From positions 2,170,001 through 2,234,000 of the forward strand of contig WHUZ01000001.1 of assembly GCA_015179045.1 (NCBI GenBank): 64,000 bases of DNA. The letters are read 5' to 3'. The stretch is from Kalaharituber pfeilii (Eukaryota > Ascomycota > Pezizomycetes > Pezizales > Pezizaceae). Under the pieces are notes generated by a model that did no database searches, had not been told where the DNA came from, and saw only the letters and a list, made by a program, of their open reading frames with translations. Shown here piece by piece: positions 10,638 through 23,579 of this stretch (position 1 is the stretch's first letter; each line of letters opens with the position of its first letter). The position numbers and the translations under genes were made by a program.

Positions 10638-13600
10638 TTAATTGGCCAGGACCTGAGGTATCCTGCCCTCTTTATCAAACTGCAGTCCGTCCACAAGCAG
10701 CCCACTCAACAACTCAAGAGCACTGACAAACACCACCAGCCCGGCCCCAATGCAGTAATGACTTATACTTGTGCCAATATCCAACCAGCTTCCCTCATCA
10801 CGTACTAGCCAGAAGAAATTGAGCGTGAGAACATCACTACAGGCGATGACTAGCATGAACAACGAGCTTGGCGCCAGTGGCCCTATCCTTTTGTTAAGGA
10901 TGCCCAAGTTCATTGAGATAATGACAAAGGGTATCAGGATCTTGAACATCAACAAAGCACCCATTGCGAATGGAGAAAAAATGGGTATAAGGCGGTATAC
11001 AGAGTCTAACGAGAACGAGGAAATAGAAGCGATATTTCCTGTTCCAAAAAAGGCGATTTGAATCAAGAAGAAGAAAAAAAGAGATACGCGAGTATCTGCC
11101 AGGTTCAGAGGCCTGTGAATCACTTTCATTTTCTTTTCCGGGTTTTCTGGTTGCGATTTCGCCACAGTGGTATCTGAGGCCGGGACTATGGCGCCAGGTG
11201 AGGAGCTGTAGACCAGGTGTTCTAGCCTAACCCAAACCGCCAAGGTAATACAGAAAAAGACGTAGAACAGTCCCTCATATGAAATGGTGAGGATGACAAA
11301 TGTTGGCGAGAACGCAAGGAAGACAGCAGCCAGTCGGTGACAGTAATGTTTCCGGCCAGGAACAAGGCCATGTAGGAAAGGTATCGTAAGAGAGAGAACT
11401 AAGTAAACCTCAGCATGAACATATTAGCATGCAAAATGGGACAATAGTATCCATAGGAAAGCGTCCACCCACCTAAAACCGCCCAGCCTATAGCCTGGCT
11501 TCCCAATGCTAGTCCTCGTTTGGCTTGCAAGGATTGAATGCTTGATTGGGTAACACACATAGAAAGCACAACTAGGCCCACCTACAAGATTGGATGACAT
11601 AGTTGTTAAATCATATAATTCCGACTGACGTAGTGCTTGGGATAGATTTCGATGAAGTGATGTGGGTCACTCACTTGAACTCCGAGGATTGTCTTTGACG
11701 CCCATTCTTGTTCACCCAAGGTTATGGATTTTGAGGCCGGGTCTATAATTACATTGCCATATATGATATATGCGAGCCCAAGGGCTGTCATCAGAAATCC
11801 ACCGAGAAGTCTAGGCGTTCAGTAATGTTAGATAACCATAACCATAAAGTAAGACGTGATGCTTGCATACGGCCAATACAGAAGCATGCATAAGTATCTT
11901 CAACATGGGGGAGATTTGGCGACTATGACCTGGGAAGCGGTGTGGGGTAAATCGTTATATACTTACATTAAGCGCTGATCTTCCACTTTCACCACAGGGA
12001 GCAGAGTGAAGGTGCTCATAATGAAACAACAGCCAATCCACAAGACTACAGTGCCCTTGAATTGCCTAATAAATTTTGCACCATGAAAGAATGGCCAGAA
12101 AGCACCAAGAATGAAACAGGCCGTGAATACCTCGCGATAAAAGTAACCGCAGACCTAATTTCAGGGGCCAATGGCCTTGATATCAGGCTTTGGATGTCAG
12201 ACGTTCGACATTTGAGGAAGACTCACCATTGCCTCCAACGTTACTAAATAACCAACAGTCTTGGTGGCCAAGCAAGCATACGCACCCGGAGCGTTAATAT
12301 GTCCAAACAACCTCCTGCCTCCATGCACGAGTGCGTCCTTCCTAGAAAAGACTTCTGCCCAGAAATAAACTGGAAAGAAAGCATACAAATAGTACCGCCA
12401 TGGAGATTGTTGGAGGAACAACGCTGCGCCAATCACGATGAAGATAGAAAGAAAGGAAATACGGACTGCAGAAGCAATGGTGCTCTCATTCCTTCCAGTA
12501 TCGGAAACCACATGATGAGTGATTACGGTGGTTAGGGCAAACGCTATCCAACCGAGATATCCAGCTGTAACGAGTGTTCGAAGGAACAGCCAGTCATATC
12601 TGTAAAAGGTCCGTTATTAGCAAACGAGTATTGAAGTATGGATAGGTACGTTGATCCCCGCAAATGAGCTTACGTCTGGAGGTATCTCAAACCAGCAAGC
12701 GCCACCTTTATTAACTCAAGGCATTGCTCTATAGCGATTTTATGAGATCCCTCATCAATGAGTTTTTGAATTGCAGCAAGTCGCGACTCTGCCGACAACG
12801 GCCCTTCGCTTAAAGGTGGATAAGGTCTGAAACGAATCTCCGTTTCCTTCTTTCGATCTGCTCTATTGTAGTTAGTGCAGGCATTGAAATGGCAAATATT
12901 GAATGCCGAGGCTATAGAGATGAAACAGGGCTTCTAAAGCTGCACCCAGCCCTGTCGATCATAGGGTGCTAATACTGCGCTTGGGTATTCGGAAACGAGA
13001 ATTAGGGTGTTCACCTTCTTTCACCTTGTACTGTTCTAGAATTTGCCTTGCATTGGTAAAAATGGCTTCTGCTTTCACATCATCCTCTGCATCAATATAC
13101 TCCAGGGGAAGTTCTCCCACTGAGTTTACTGGAAAATTGGTGCCGACCAAATATGACATTAAAGCAGCTACATCAGCTTGTGCTACGTCAACCCTGCGAA
13201 TATGTTGCAAATTCCAGTCGCTTGAAAAATTGTCATCGTGGCCTCCCATCTTCATACCCTCCACTTCTGCCTTCAGAGGCTTTTTTATCCCAGCTCCCCA
13301 TGCAACCAGTGGTGTTCGAGTATTGTCTGGGTGACCATCACCGTGTGAACCCCAATCACTCATACCATGGTCAGATGTGAATATCCATGCCGTCTTCCCA
13401 TCGTTCTCGTAAAATGAGTCAACCAATGCAGAGATACGCGCCACTCCCTCGTCAACAATTTTGATGTTTCGCAGGTATTCCTTCGAGTATGGTCTATATG
13501 CATGTCCTGTAGTGTCTAGACCTAGAAGATGTAGGAAGAACACCAGCCTATCCTGTTGTAACACGGTGTATAGAGTTTCATTCAGCTGAGCGTTCTTGAA

Positions 13601-14267
13601 GAATTCTTCAACCCTGTCGAAAACCCAGAGGTCAAGTATGGAGGCATCCTGAGTAAAATCCTCGTCCTCATGAGAGTAGGTATAAGCGTCGACCCTGCTT
13701 GGATCACTTGCGCCCGTAGCAAACATTGGGAGAATATCGGGACTTCCCCAGCTCCATGTATGTCGGCTCTCGTTGAATACGGAATCGAAATTCACTGGAT
13801 TAAGCTTCCACCCAGTAGTTACAGCGCTTACATCCTCATATAATCCTGCAATCAAGGCCACATGTCCCGGCCTAGACTCTGTGGGCACTCTAGTATGGCT
13901 GACTCCAAACGTGCCCTCATTCAAAACCTTCGAACGGATGAACGGCGCAAGGTGGGTGATCTCTGGATGTTTGGCGGTCGAAAACGGATCAGGATGCGAT
14001 TGGAAGCACTTGTCTGCTCGAAGGCCGTCGCCTGATTTGCAGTGTCAATATTCAACAGTTGTAGTAACGGGTGCCAGCGGTGGGAGGCTAACAGTACTAA
14101 CCCACGATTAAGAAAAGTCGTTTCGCTGGCGCTGGGGCATTCACACGATAGGGTCGCATGCCATGGACAATTGGGGAGACAAAATAAATGTCAAAGATCG
14201 AATATATGTAGAGGAGGTGAAAAAGCACAGCGATTCCGAGGAAGCCTAGTCTTCCTAGCCGTGCCAT
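10638..14267 (-). CDS. mcd4: GPI ethanolamine phosphate transferase 1 (Mcd4/PIG-N)
   Basis: ER membrane enzyme that transfers phosphoethanolamine from phosphatidylethanolamine to the first mannose of the GPI anchor precursor. The start at 14267 gives a short cytosolic tip and signal-anchor helix ([20 protein letters not shown]). A luminal alkaline-phosphatase-like domain follows, with DGLRAD after the first intron (about 14030), the [17 protein letters not shown] block seen here as [20 protein letters not shown] (carrying the likely nucleophilic Thr), and the metal-binding block [15 protein letters not shown]. The C-terminal half is a series of hydrophobic helices (about 12600-10640), as expected for the family. 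I count at least seven introns; exon edges in the membrane half are approximate. The protein ends [13 protein letters not shown] saw no break. Confidence 0.9.
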
Positions 14268-15109
14268 TGTTGAAGAGGATGGGAAGGAGGAATTGACTGA
14301 CACAAAGGTGTAGAGTATACATAGTGGGCACGCATAAGTATCATATCGTAGCTTGACGCTCACGCGTAAGTCTTGGCGATGTGCAAGCTCGCGCCTGCTC
14401 CCAGGGCTCATAGTACGGTACCAGGATCATAAATTAGGCGCTGCGGCCGCGCCTAGCGTCAGGATGCATAGTATGCATGCCTTGTAACAGGGACATACTG
14501 TATCATATCCTGTGCACGTACTAGTACTCCACACGCATCCTAAATTAGAAGAAGTAAGAATGACTACAAAACAAATAAATTATCTCATATTGCTTAACAT
14601 CGTACTACCGATACAATATAAGGAAGGACTATCCACTGAGCTGAGCGGCGGCGTCATCTATGAGCTACACAGACCTCATGATTCCAGGGAGAGGCCAGTC
14701 GACAAAAGTATACTTATCGCCAGACCGCTGTATGTTGATCATACATTGCCGGTACTAACTGAAGAACATTCACAGCCAGTCCCTGCAGCTGAAGGCTCGC
14801 CGGTTGCCTTTCAAGTTTTGTGCGTGCAATCCCAAGACGCCAATACAGTTCCACGAATTTACACCTCAGCCTTAACCTTGCTTAAAGGAGTGTCGCTGGA
14901 TTGAGACAAGCAGTCGGGTCTCTCTAAGACCTCTTCGGTCATCTTAACCTTCCCCTCTCCTAGCGTCTTGCCTCCTTATCCCCATAGATACTGTTGCAGC
15001 TGCAAAGCCCGCCATACATTCACCTCTGCCAACCTTTGGTGGCTTTCTTCGGGAGCTCTCACCGCCCGCAGTCATTATAAGTGAACACCTCCCCCCCCCC
15101 CGCCATCAA
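14268..15109. promoter_or_regulatory. Shared divergent promoter region, mcd4 / Lam-family gene
   Basis: This is the roughly 840-bp space between two divergently transcribed genes, so it should hold both promoters. Pyrimidine-rich stretches run from about 14930 to 15075, and an 11-base C-run (15091-15101) lies just before the plus-strand ATG at 15110. No specific factor site is convincing. The 14512-14904 open frame lacks an ATG and is not called. Confidence 0.5.
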
Positions 15110-18100
15110 ATGGCCGACAGCAATCCCCAAACTCCGACAACACTCAAGTCTACTCTCCAGCAGGCATTGAAAAAGAAGTCGTCGGCTGCTCTTTCTGTGG
15201 GCTCCGACGGCAGTGCCAGTTCGGTGAATTCAAAGGTCTCATTAAACCACGCGTACACGTTTAACAGCAACGACGACTACCACAGGAAGCATAGGGATGT
15301 TGGCGAAGTTGTGGCGGGTATATTCAGTCGAAAGAAGAAGGGTAAGAAGAACGCGGATGAGAACGACCAGGATGATGACAGCTTCGGACCGCGAGGGGCA
15401 AGCCGGGACGGTGCCGGAAGTGAGGGGAGCAGTATGATGGCGTACGAAGCTGACGAGGATGGGTAAGTTCTGAGCTTCGCTCTCGCTCCTGCATCGCTTC
15501 TCCTAAGCACCTACCGGTAGCACCTGTCCCCTATCTCGTTTCTCAATTCTTGTTTTTCATTTTCTCCCTTTTCCGATGCTGCACGGTTCCACCCATGTCT
15601 AGCTACATCGGCTGCTTTGCCCCCCCAGCATCCATCATCCATGTCTAGCCCCTCAATCTCAGCACTGCCTGTCATTCTCCCATGCATTGCCCCCAAGTCA
15701 ACTCTGCTGCTTCTCTTTGGCACCCTGGCTTCCTGAAGTACCTGTACCTGTGCAGCTACATATCCACTTAAACTGATAACTTTGCACGTCTTTGTAGAAA
15801 TTTTTCGAATTCGACTCACGGAATCAACCCTTCAGCTTCTGACATTAATTTCTCAGTCAATTCGCATGTTCAGGAAAAGTCATCCGAGAGCTTACCAGAA
15901 GTCGCCGGAGCTATTCGCAGAGCTACATCACCACTTCTAACTAAAACAGGGCGCCCAAAGACACCAACTAAGAATCAGCCTAGCAGTCTCAGCAATAGTA
16001 ACAGCACAAGCAGCAAATCGAATGAGGATTCGTCAACTAGAGTGATACCATCGTCCGGGGCAGGCTCTGGATCTCCATCTCGGTCGACAACAAGGTCTCG
16101 TAGGGGAGGGTCTATCAGTGCAGAGCTCAGATTGCCACCTGGAACCCTTGGGGCAGCTCCTTCTACAACTGTCACGCCACCTACACCGACTTCACCGAAT
16201 CCTCGTGGGACCAGGGGCAACCGTTCATCCAGCCTTTCGAATACACCCAGTAAACTGAGTCAAAGCATGACCCCTTTTAGTGAGGCCAAAATTGCTGATC
16301 CGGGAGCGCCCATGGCTGGAAGTGAGGATGGCCGAACGAGTACCGTGACAAATATCACAGCTGGCAATGGAGCAAATGAGAAAACTAGTGCGAACCAGGA
16401 TGGAACTGGACCGGGCGGTTTCTTTCAGAGTATGTTCAATGCGGCTCAAAATGCTGCCACCACATTGAGCAACACCGTTACGAGCAATATGGTAAAAGGG
16501 GAAAGCAGAAATAACTCTGGTGCCAATACACCCGATGTTGGTAGATCAAGAAGTGGAACTGAAACAGAGGAGAAACCAAAGGGCTTTGGAGAGGATCAAG
16601 GAAGCAACGAATCAGGTGCAGATTTGGCACAAGCAGACGGTATCAAGGAGGAGCAGCCTAGGAAGCGGCTCGCAGTTGAGACTCTAGGATTTGGAGAACT
16701 GAGTCTAGGAAGCTTGGGGATTCATCCAAGCCCTAGTAAAACGGATCTTAGTAAGTTATCAGGTGCTGGAGTAGCAAGTTCCGCGAATACCCCGGGAGCA
16801 GGCGAAAACTCTATTGAATCTGACAGCTACAAGGCCTCACAAGGCAAATTTGCCAATGGTGGTTTACGGGATGATGGCTTGAGGTCCTCTGCGGGCGGTC
16901 AATTGCAAATGGAGAACACACCAGCAGATTTTCAAAAACCACCTGCTAATATTCTATTGCCTCCTAAGACTCCTTTAGCGGAAGATGCTACTTTTGGCGT
17001 GCCAACAGGCTATATATCCCCAGGGCATGATGCTACAACGCCAAATGCTGAGGAAGATCGGGAAGAATGGATTTCGGACACTGCTGGAGAGGGGATCAAG
17101 AGGTCTGGATCTTCTAGGAGCAACCGCGGACCCGGGCCGCTGGGGCATGTTAGACGCCACCGGAACTCGAGCGCAGCAAGTAGCATAGCCAATCATCTTC
17201 AAACAGCAGCTTCCTCATTACAGCCCCAGCATCACCTGCCGGGTCGCAAGCTGGGCCCAAGATCACAGGATTCGCTGTAGCGAGTAAGAAGCGAAACCGC
17301 GACTTTCATGCACTATTTCGCTCAGTTCCAGAGGATGACTATCTAATTGAAGACTACGGTTGTGCCCTACAGAAAGATATCCTTCTTCATGGACGCTTAT
17401 ATGTATCCGAGGGCCACATCTGTTTCAACTCTAACATATTTGGGTGGGTTAATACGCTGGTGATAAGCTTCGATGAGGTGATGGCAATTGAGAAAAAAAG
17501 CACAGCATTATTGTTTCCCAATGCGATTGTCATTCAAACTTTACACGCTAGGAACGTGTTTGCGAGTTTCATAAGTAGGGATACAGCATATGACCTGCTG
17601 GTAAATATATGGAAAATCAGCCATCCTGGGTTGATCCCAAGTGTCACAGGCTTCACTTTAGAGAAGCAGCCTGAAAACAAAGCATTGGTCCCAGTGGAAG
17701 GGGCGGGGAAGGAGGATGGGCATACTGGGAGTGAGAGTGAAGATGAGTACGACGAGGATGAGGAAGGATATGATGAGGATGATGCAGTTGACGCGGGTGC
17801 ACACAGGGAACCAGATGGTGCGACGGAAGATCGGGTTGATGGAGGATATGGGGAGCTTGCTGGAGGTGGAAGTTCAGCGCCCAACGGCGCTGCTATGACT
17901 ACATTAACTAGCAGCAAACAGCAGGACACGACCGCGAGTGGTGCAGTTGGAACCGCGGTTGGTGTTGTCGGTGGAGCTGCTGGTGCAGCATCGGATGGGA
18001 AAACTCAAGATTTCCCCGGTCCTGTCACACATTCGGCAACTGATTGCGGTGATCATGAGCTTCACTATGAACGACAAGTCTGTGATGAATACCTCCCAGG

Positions 18101-19334
18101 CCCGCTTGGTAAGGTATACTCCTTGCTATTCGGTCCACAAAGTCACGACTTCTTGACAAGGTTCCTCGAAGACCAAAAAGTTCTAGACCTTTCAATTCCA
18201 AATAACGCAGAATGGACCACAGATGTTAATGGAAAGAAAACGAGAGCGTATTCTTACATTAGACCACTTCCCGGCGGCATAGGCCCCAAGCAAACCAAGT
18301 GTATCTGCAATGAGCAGCTGGAACAGATGGATATGGAGAAATCTGTCTCGGTTTTAGTTACCACACAGACCCCTGATGTTCCCTCTGGGAATCAATTCTG
18401 TGTCAAGACGAGATACTGTCTTACATGGGGGGATGGAAGTACGACCGGCTCAGCAGCAGAGACACATATGGTTCTGAATTGTACGGTTGAATGGTCTGGA
18501 AAGTCCTGGTTAAAAGGTCCCATTGAGAAGGGCTGCAATGACGGACAAATAACCCACGGAAAAGACTTGACCGCTGCTCTCAAGCGAGAGCTTGAGAAAT
18601 CAGCCACTGCATTGGCTTCTAAGGGGCGGAAGGGAGCGAAAGGCGGGAAAGGGAAGAAGGGAGGTGCGAAAGGCGGCGGGCCAGCAGTAAGCGCGGCGCA
18701 AACTGCTGCCGCACAAAAAGCTGCAAAGGAGAAGGAGGCTAAAGAAAAAGAAGAGAGAGAGAGAGCTGCGTGGGGAATTCTACTGCCATTGAAGCCATTC
18801 CTGCAGCCTTTAATTGAGACCGTTCCTGGAGGTGCCTTGGGGTTGCTCTCAGCCATCGGATTATTCTTGCTTGCTCTCTGTGCAGCAACAGGGAACCTCC
18901 CATTTGTTGGTAGAGGCCAAGCCAATAACGCAAAATGGGGCATTGGTCGACGTGACGGTGCTTTCACACCTCGTCCTGGAGCTTCAAGAGGCCACTATCC
19001 TTCATGGGAGCAGTCATGGTATGCGGAGGAGCAAGGTCTATGGGATTGGTTGGAAGACCGAGTCGGTTTGAATGCAGCTAGTATGGGTGGGGTTCCTGAT
19101 AACACACAACAGGATCGAAGATCTAAATCATGGGATAAGCTCAGCAAATTTGAGAAGAACCGAATGCAAAGCGCCATCGGAAGTGCTGGAGGAATGGGGG
19201 AACGGGAGATAGAGGAGGCTGTTGAAGTTATGGAACGGAGGTTATCAGTGCTTCGTTCGATAATAAGCGAGCGGAAGAAGAAGACTGAAATGGCCGGAAA
19301 GAGCTCGCAACCACAAACAGATGATACAGTATAA
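15110..19334 (+). CDS. GRAM/VASt-domain sterol transfer protein (Lam/Ysp2 family)
   Basis: Membrane-anchored sterol transporter working at ER-plasma membrane contact sites. Exons are 15110-15462, 15798-17179 and 17224-19334, summing to 1282 codons. The first 570 or so residues are Ser/Thr/Gly-rich and probably disordered. A GRAM domain follows: KKRNRDFHALFRSVPEDDYL, DILLHGRLYVSEGHICFNSN, FGWVNTLVISFDEVMAIEKK. After an acidic low-complexity linker comes a VASt (StART-like) domain, PVTHSATDCGDHELHYERQV through CTVEWSGKSWLKGPIEKGCN. Then come a Lys/Ala-rich coil and one membrane helix (ALGLLSAIGLFLLALCAATG). Intron 1 is 335 nt. The second intron (17180-17223, 44 nt) is inferred because the frame changes there just before the GRAM domain; a single-base error is the alternative. 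Only one VASt domain is present. Which yeast LAM gene it matches is not resolved. Confidence 0.87.
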
Positions 19335-19946
19335 CCTGGAAATTTGGAAACAAGTTTCTACACCCTTTTGTCTGATTTGGTGTTTCCTTATATTTTCGTC
19401 TTTCATTAACGCATCGTTTGGGGCAGCATCATAAACATCTGATTTCCTTTGTTATTCTCTTTCTCAGGCTGATCTTGTACCCCGCTCAGGCCTGATCTTC
19501 TGGTGTTTCATTTCTTATTTTCTTCACTGATTTTAGCGCTCATCATTCATTCATTCATTCAAAGCTTATCTTTTGTTTTTATCTTATTTCATTCAATTTA
19601 GCCCACTTTTATAATTTAAGTCTGAGTGTGGAGTATTTAAGAGACGGTACTTAATCACAATATTGGCATCAAAGTCCCCTGCATGTAAACATGTGTTTAT
19701 GTAGTAGTAACCTGGATCTTGGCATAATATGCAACGGTTGCATCCAGGTAGAGTTTAGCTCATGCCTGGTGTCTTACTTTGCAGCTCAGGAGCTTCGGAG
19801 CTCATGCATGTAATCGCTGAGATACCAACCCCGACATAACTTCCAGCTGCCCCCGCCATTCAATCTAACAACCTTCTCAATTATAACTATAGAATAAGGG
19901 TTTTGTCGACATTGCAGGCTTTTCGGCTGCCCTATCTTCGCCCCAT
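19335..19946. other. Intergenic, Lam-family 3' end and sec1 promoter
   Basis: T-rich 3' flank with a short (attc)n run near 19546-19560. The rest should carry the sec1 promoter. No gene seen. Confidence 0.5.
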
Positions 19947-22493
19947 ATGCCTTCACTACTGGAGCTTCAATCGAAAGGTTGTTCTCATCAAACACGAGCT
20001 CATCTCACCAAGCTAACCACACATTGTAGCCGTCTGTGATGCAATTTCAAACGTCCAGCCTCAGAATACAGTACGGAATACATTTGAAGATTGATCTCGT
20101 GCGCACGAGCTGATGCAATATAACAGTGGAGATATGTAGTTGCAGACGAAACGAGTTATAAGCTCATGATGAATGTGTTGGATATCGACAGGATATTGAG
20201 TCATAAAGTAACCGGTATGTACACAGATGAGTCGCATGTCTGCTTTTTTCGTGCATGTTATAGTAATAGAGGACACTGGATAGCGGTTCAACAACTGGAA
20301 CACAAGCGCCCGTCGGTACCGAAGTTCGAAGCTGTGTATTTCGTGGCACCGGAAGAATTCAGCGTTCAATGCCTCATCTCGGATTACACTCGAAAAGTGC
20401 CAAGATATGGTCGCGGTCATATCTACTGGATCTCAGGTGAGAAAGCCTTCTATATATATTTGTCAGATTGGGGTGAGAGGGCGATATGGGACTTACTGGG
20501 TTTTTATCCAACAGAGCCTGGAGAGAACCTTAGGGGAATGATACGAAATTCACCAGCTGCCAATTATGTGGACCCACGAGGCATGGTACTGTCGATAGAT
20601 TTCTATCCTCGGGAATCTCACCTTTTCACTTTCCGGGAGCCAAGTTCCTTCTTCACGTTGTATCATCCGGAATGTAGAGGAGTGGTTAGGAGCCATCTGG
20701 TTGAGCTTGCTCGGAAGGTTATATTGTGCTCTTCCCTTCGTCAAAACGTAGCTGACTATCCTTTGGTAGATTGTCTCTGTATGTGTGACTCTAGGAGAAT
20801 ATCCTACAGTGAGATACTTCCGCCCTCCCAATCTCATGCACGAAGCTCGTGTGCTCTCCGAGCTTCTGGCAAAAACAGTGCAAGAGGAGCTAGATTATTA
20901 TATACAAGCAAATCCTCGTTTCCCGCCCCAGTCAGATAAGCCAAAGGCAGTATTATTCATTGTAGATCGGTCAATGGATCTATATGCCCCGTTTTTACAT
21001 GAATTTACATACCAGGCCATGGCTTTTGACTTGCTCCCTATTCAAGATGGCGATAAAGTGGTTTACAAGACAGAGGTTGTGGAGAATGGCAAAAAGGAAG
21101 TGAAGGAGATGGTGATCTCGGAAGATGATAAAATATGGGTGGACGTCAGGCACCAGCATATGAAGGATACTATAGAGAAGCTGATGGCTGATTTTGACCG
21201 TTTTTTGAAAGAAAATAAAAACTTTGTGAACAGGTAAGATTTTGTTCCCCTCCGATGGACTGCAATTGTTGGGTCCTGACCATGAATAGTGAATCTGCAA
21301 CAAGTTTGAATGCCATCAGAGACATGGTGGCCAACTTACCACAGTTCCAGGAAATGAAGGAGGCATACTCACTGCATTTGAGCATGGCGCAAGAGTGCAT
21401 GAATCTATTTGACTCTAGGAAGCTGCCTGATACGGCCTCTGTAGAGCAGGTGAAGCACCTTGGGGTATATTTCCATAGGTTTAACTGACCGACACCGCAC
21501 ACAGACCCTTGCAACTGGTTTGAATGAAAACTACCAGCCACCTAAAAATATAGCTGATCAGCTTGTCCGGATCCTGGATGATCCAGCAATTGGGTGAGTG
21601 ACATCACATGCATACGAGGGTGTTTGCAGAAGAATGATACTTATCGCGCAATAGTCACCCCGATCGTCTTCGGCTAATTATCATCTATCTACTTTACAAA
21701 GATGGCTTGCTAAAGGGGGATGTTGACAAGCTCCTTGCTCACTCTCAGCTAGGGCCGATGGAGAAGACAATCATTGAGAACCTAACTTTGCTAGGTGCCC
21801 GGGTATACAAGCAATTGAAGGATACCTCAAACCGGAATACCTCTCAAAAGAAGAAGCAAGGTCAAAGTAATGATACAGAGACCTATGAACTTTCAAGGTT
21901 TGTGACAGCGTTGAAGACGATGCTGGAAGATCATGTCAAGGGTACATTAGACCCGAATGTCTTTCCATTTGTCAAACCGGAGCTTGCAAATCCTGGCCTA
22001 GGCGCCCAGGAAAACACCTCTCAGGCATCACTTCGCTCTGCGAAACCTACGTGGGCCAAAACACGGCTATCTGTCGTAGAACCGAAGCAGCGAGTCATTG
22101 TCTTTATGGCTGGAGGGGCAACCTATTCCGAGAGCAGGGCATGCTATGAGATTTCCAAGGCATCCCTCAGAGATGTTTTTTTTGGGCACTTCGCACATGA
22201 TAACTCCAATGTCCTTCCTCAACCACTTGTCATTGGCTACTGCAAACCGAGGAAATCTGGATTTGCCTTATGATCGACCAAGGAAACAGGTACCGAAACA
22301 CTTACTGGAGGAAGACCCAATACCGAAGCCAGCTCCTCCGCCAGCTGCAAGCCAAAAACCAAAGCTGACCCCAGCACCGACCCCACAACCTCCAACAAAG
22401 GAAATGGCCGCGATGAAAGTGCAATACAATCCGCCTGGAGGTGGACGATACGCACCGGAGGAGAAGAAGAAGAAGAAGTTCGGTCTTTTCTAG
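19947..22493 (+). CDS. sec1: Sec1 (SM-family regulator of exocytic SNAREs), one-base frameshift
   Basis: Sec1/Munc18 protein that binds exocytic SNARE complexes and promotes vesicle fusion at the plasma membrane. Nine exons: 19947-19977, 20030-20070, 20127-20214, 20284-20436, 20515-20717, 20770-21233, 21290-21449, 21505-21593 and 21655-22493. Motifs in order: [122 protein letters not shown] and [20 protein letters not shown]. Exons total 2068 nt, one base too many. The surplus falls in a run of eight T (22176-22183), after which homology ([17 protein letters not shown]) resumes in another frame to the stop at 22493. One T fewer gives about 688 residues. The C-terminus is Pro-rich and ends in a Lys run. 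The rest is well preserved, so sequencing error is likeliest. Confidence 0.88.
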
Positions 22494-23579
22494 CTTGGGA
22501 CTAGCTTGGGTCCCTTCTTGTGATTTTTTACTTTTCATTTTTCAACAATTCGTGAATCTTGATTTCTGGAGAATAGTTTGATTACAAATAGCCTTCTTGA
22601 TAGAATACGCCTTGCACAGGGCTATTTTTAAGGCCTGATATGCAACCAGGAAAGGAATTGCAAACTTGTATGATTTGTTGCCAGAGGTTTGGCTTTAATG
22701 TGAAGAGTCTCAAATCAGTCTAAGGAGGGTTATACCGTGGCGAAACTTCATCCATTTATATCAGTTTAATCGTGATTGGATTCTTCTCTGCTTTTTTGAG
22801 AAATTGATTGTCTTGACGTATGGAAATTGTTGTCGTTTGGTATGTGCGGATGGGTATACCGAATGTAAGGACTTTGTAAACTGTTATACGCTGGTAACCA
22901 ACATTATGCACCCTGCTTACCAGATCCCTTCTACTAACAAGTTTGCTTGCTCCCATCAAACCTGTACTTCGATGTATTGTGGTTGTACATCAAATTGGTA
23001 ATGTACAAGTACCTCAGCTTAGCGGATATCCCTGCCACTATGCATGTGGCGCCGATGAGATCATTGATCTCGAAGCTAATTAAGCATCACGTAAAGTTTG
23101 ATTGTTTTGTAATCAAGAATATCCCACATGCAAATGACCCCCTGCCAGTGCCCATGGGGCCTCCGAGCAGTTCCGGATGCGGTGGGAGCGCTGGGCCTGT
23201 ACTTCGTACTGTACGTTTGAATTGGCGCTGTCAGCAGTTTTAAAACGTGTGAAGCTTGCTTGTGGGGGATTGTAGACTATATATATAAAGGGCTGTCGAC
23301 ACCTGATCCTACCGTTTTTTAGACGTCAAAGTTCAATCATCATTTGCTAAGGCTCACGCTTCAATTGAAAGTTAACCAAAAGAAAAACGAAACTTACTAC
23401 CTTGTTGAGTCCATTCCTGCTTCACGTCCCTAATCAGAATAAAGGGACGAGATTCACGGTGAATGCGAATTGTTTCGTTACTAGTGGAAGCAGCGAGCAA
23501 GAGGCCTATCTATTTACGGCACGGAAAGGGACTAGGACTACCGTCAGGAACCAGGTTGAACTTTAGGAGTGTTAGAGCT
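22494..23579. other. Intergenic, sec1 3' flank and upstream of ecm4-like gene
   Basis: A T-rich sec1 3' flank is followed by about 700 bp without any recognisable gene. An ATATATATA run at 23279-23287 may be part of a promoter. No tRNA found. Confidence 0.45.

Noticed and set aside
14512..14904. 130-codon frame in the mcd4/Lam promoter region
   Set aside because: It starts at GTG, has no domain resemblance and lies between two divergent promoters.
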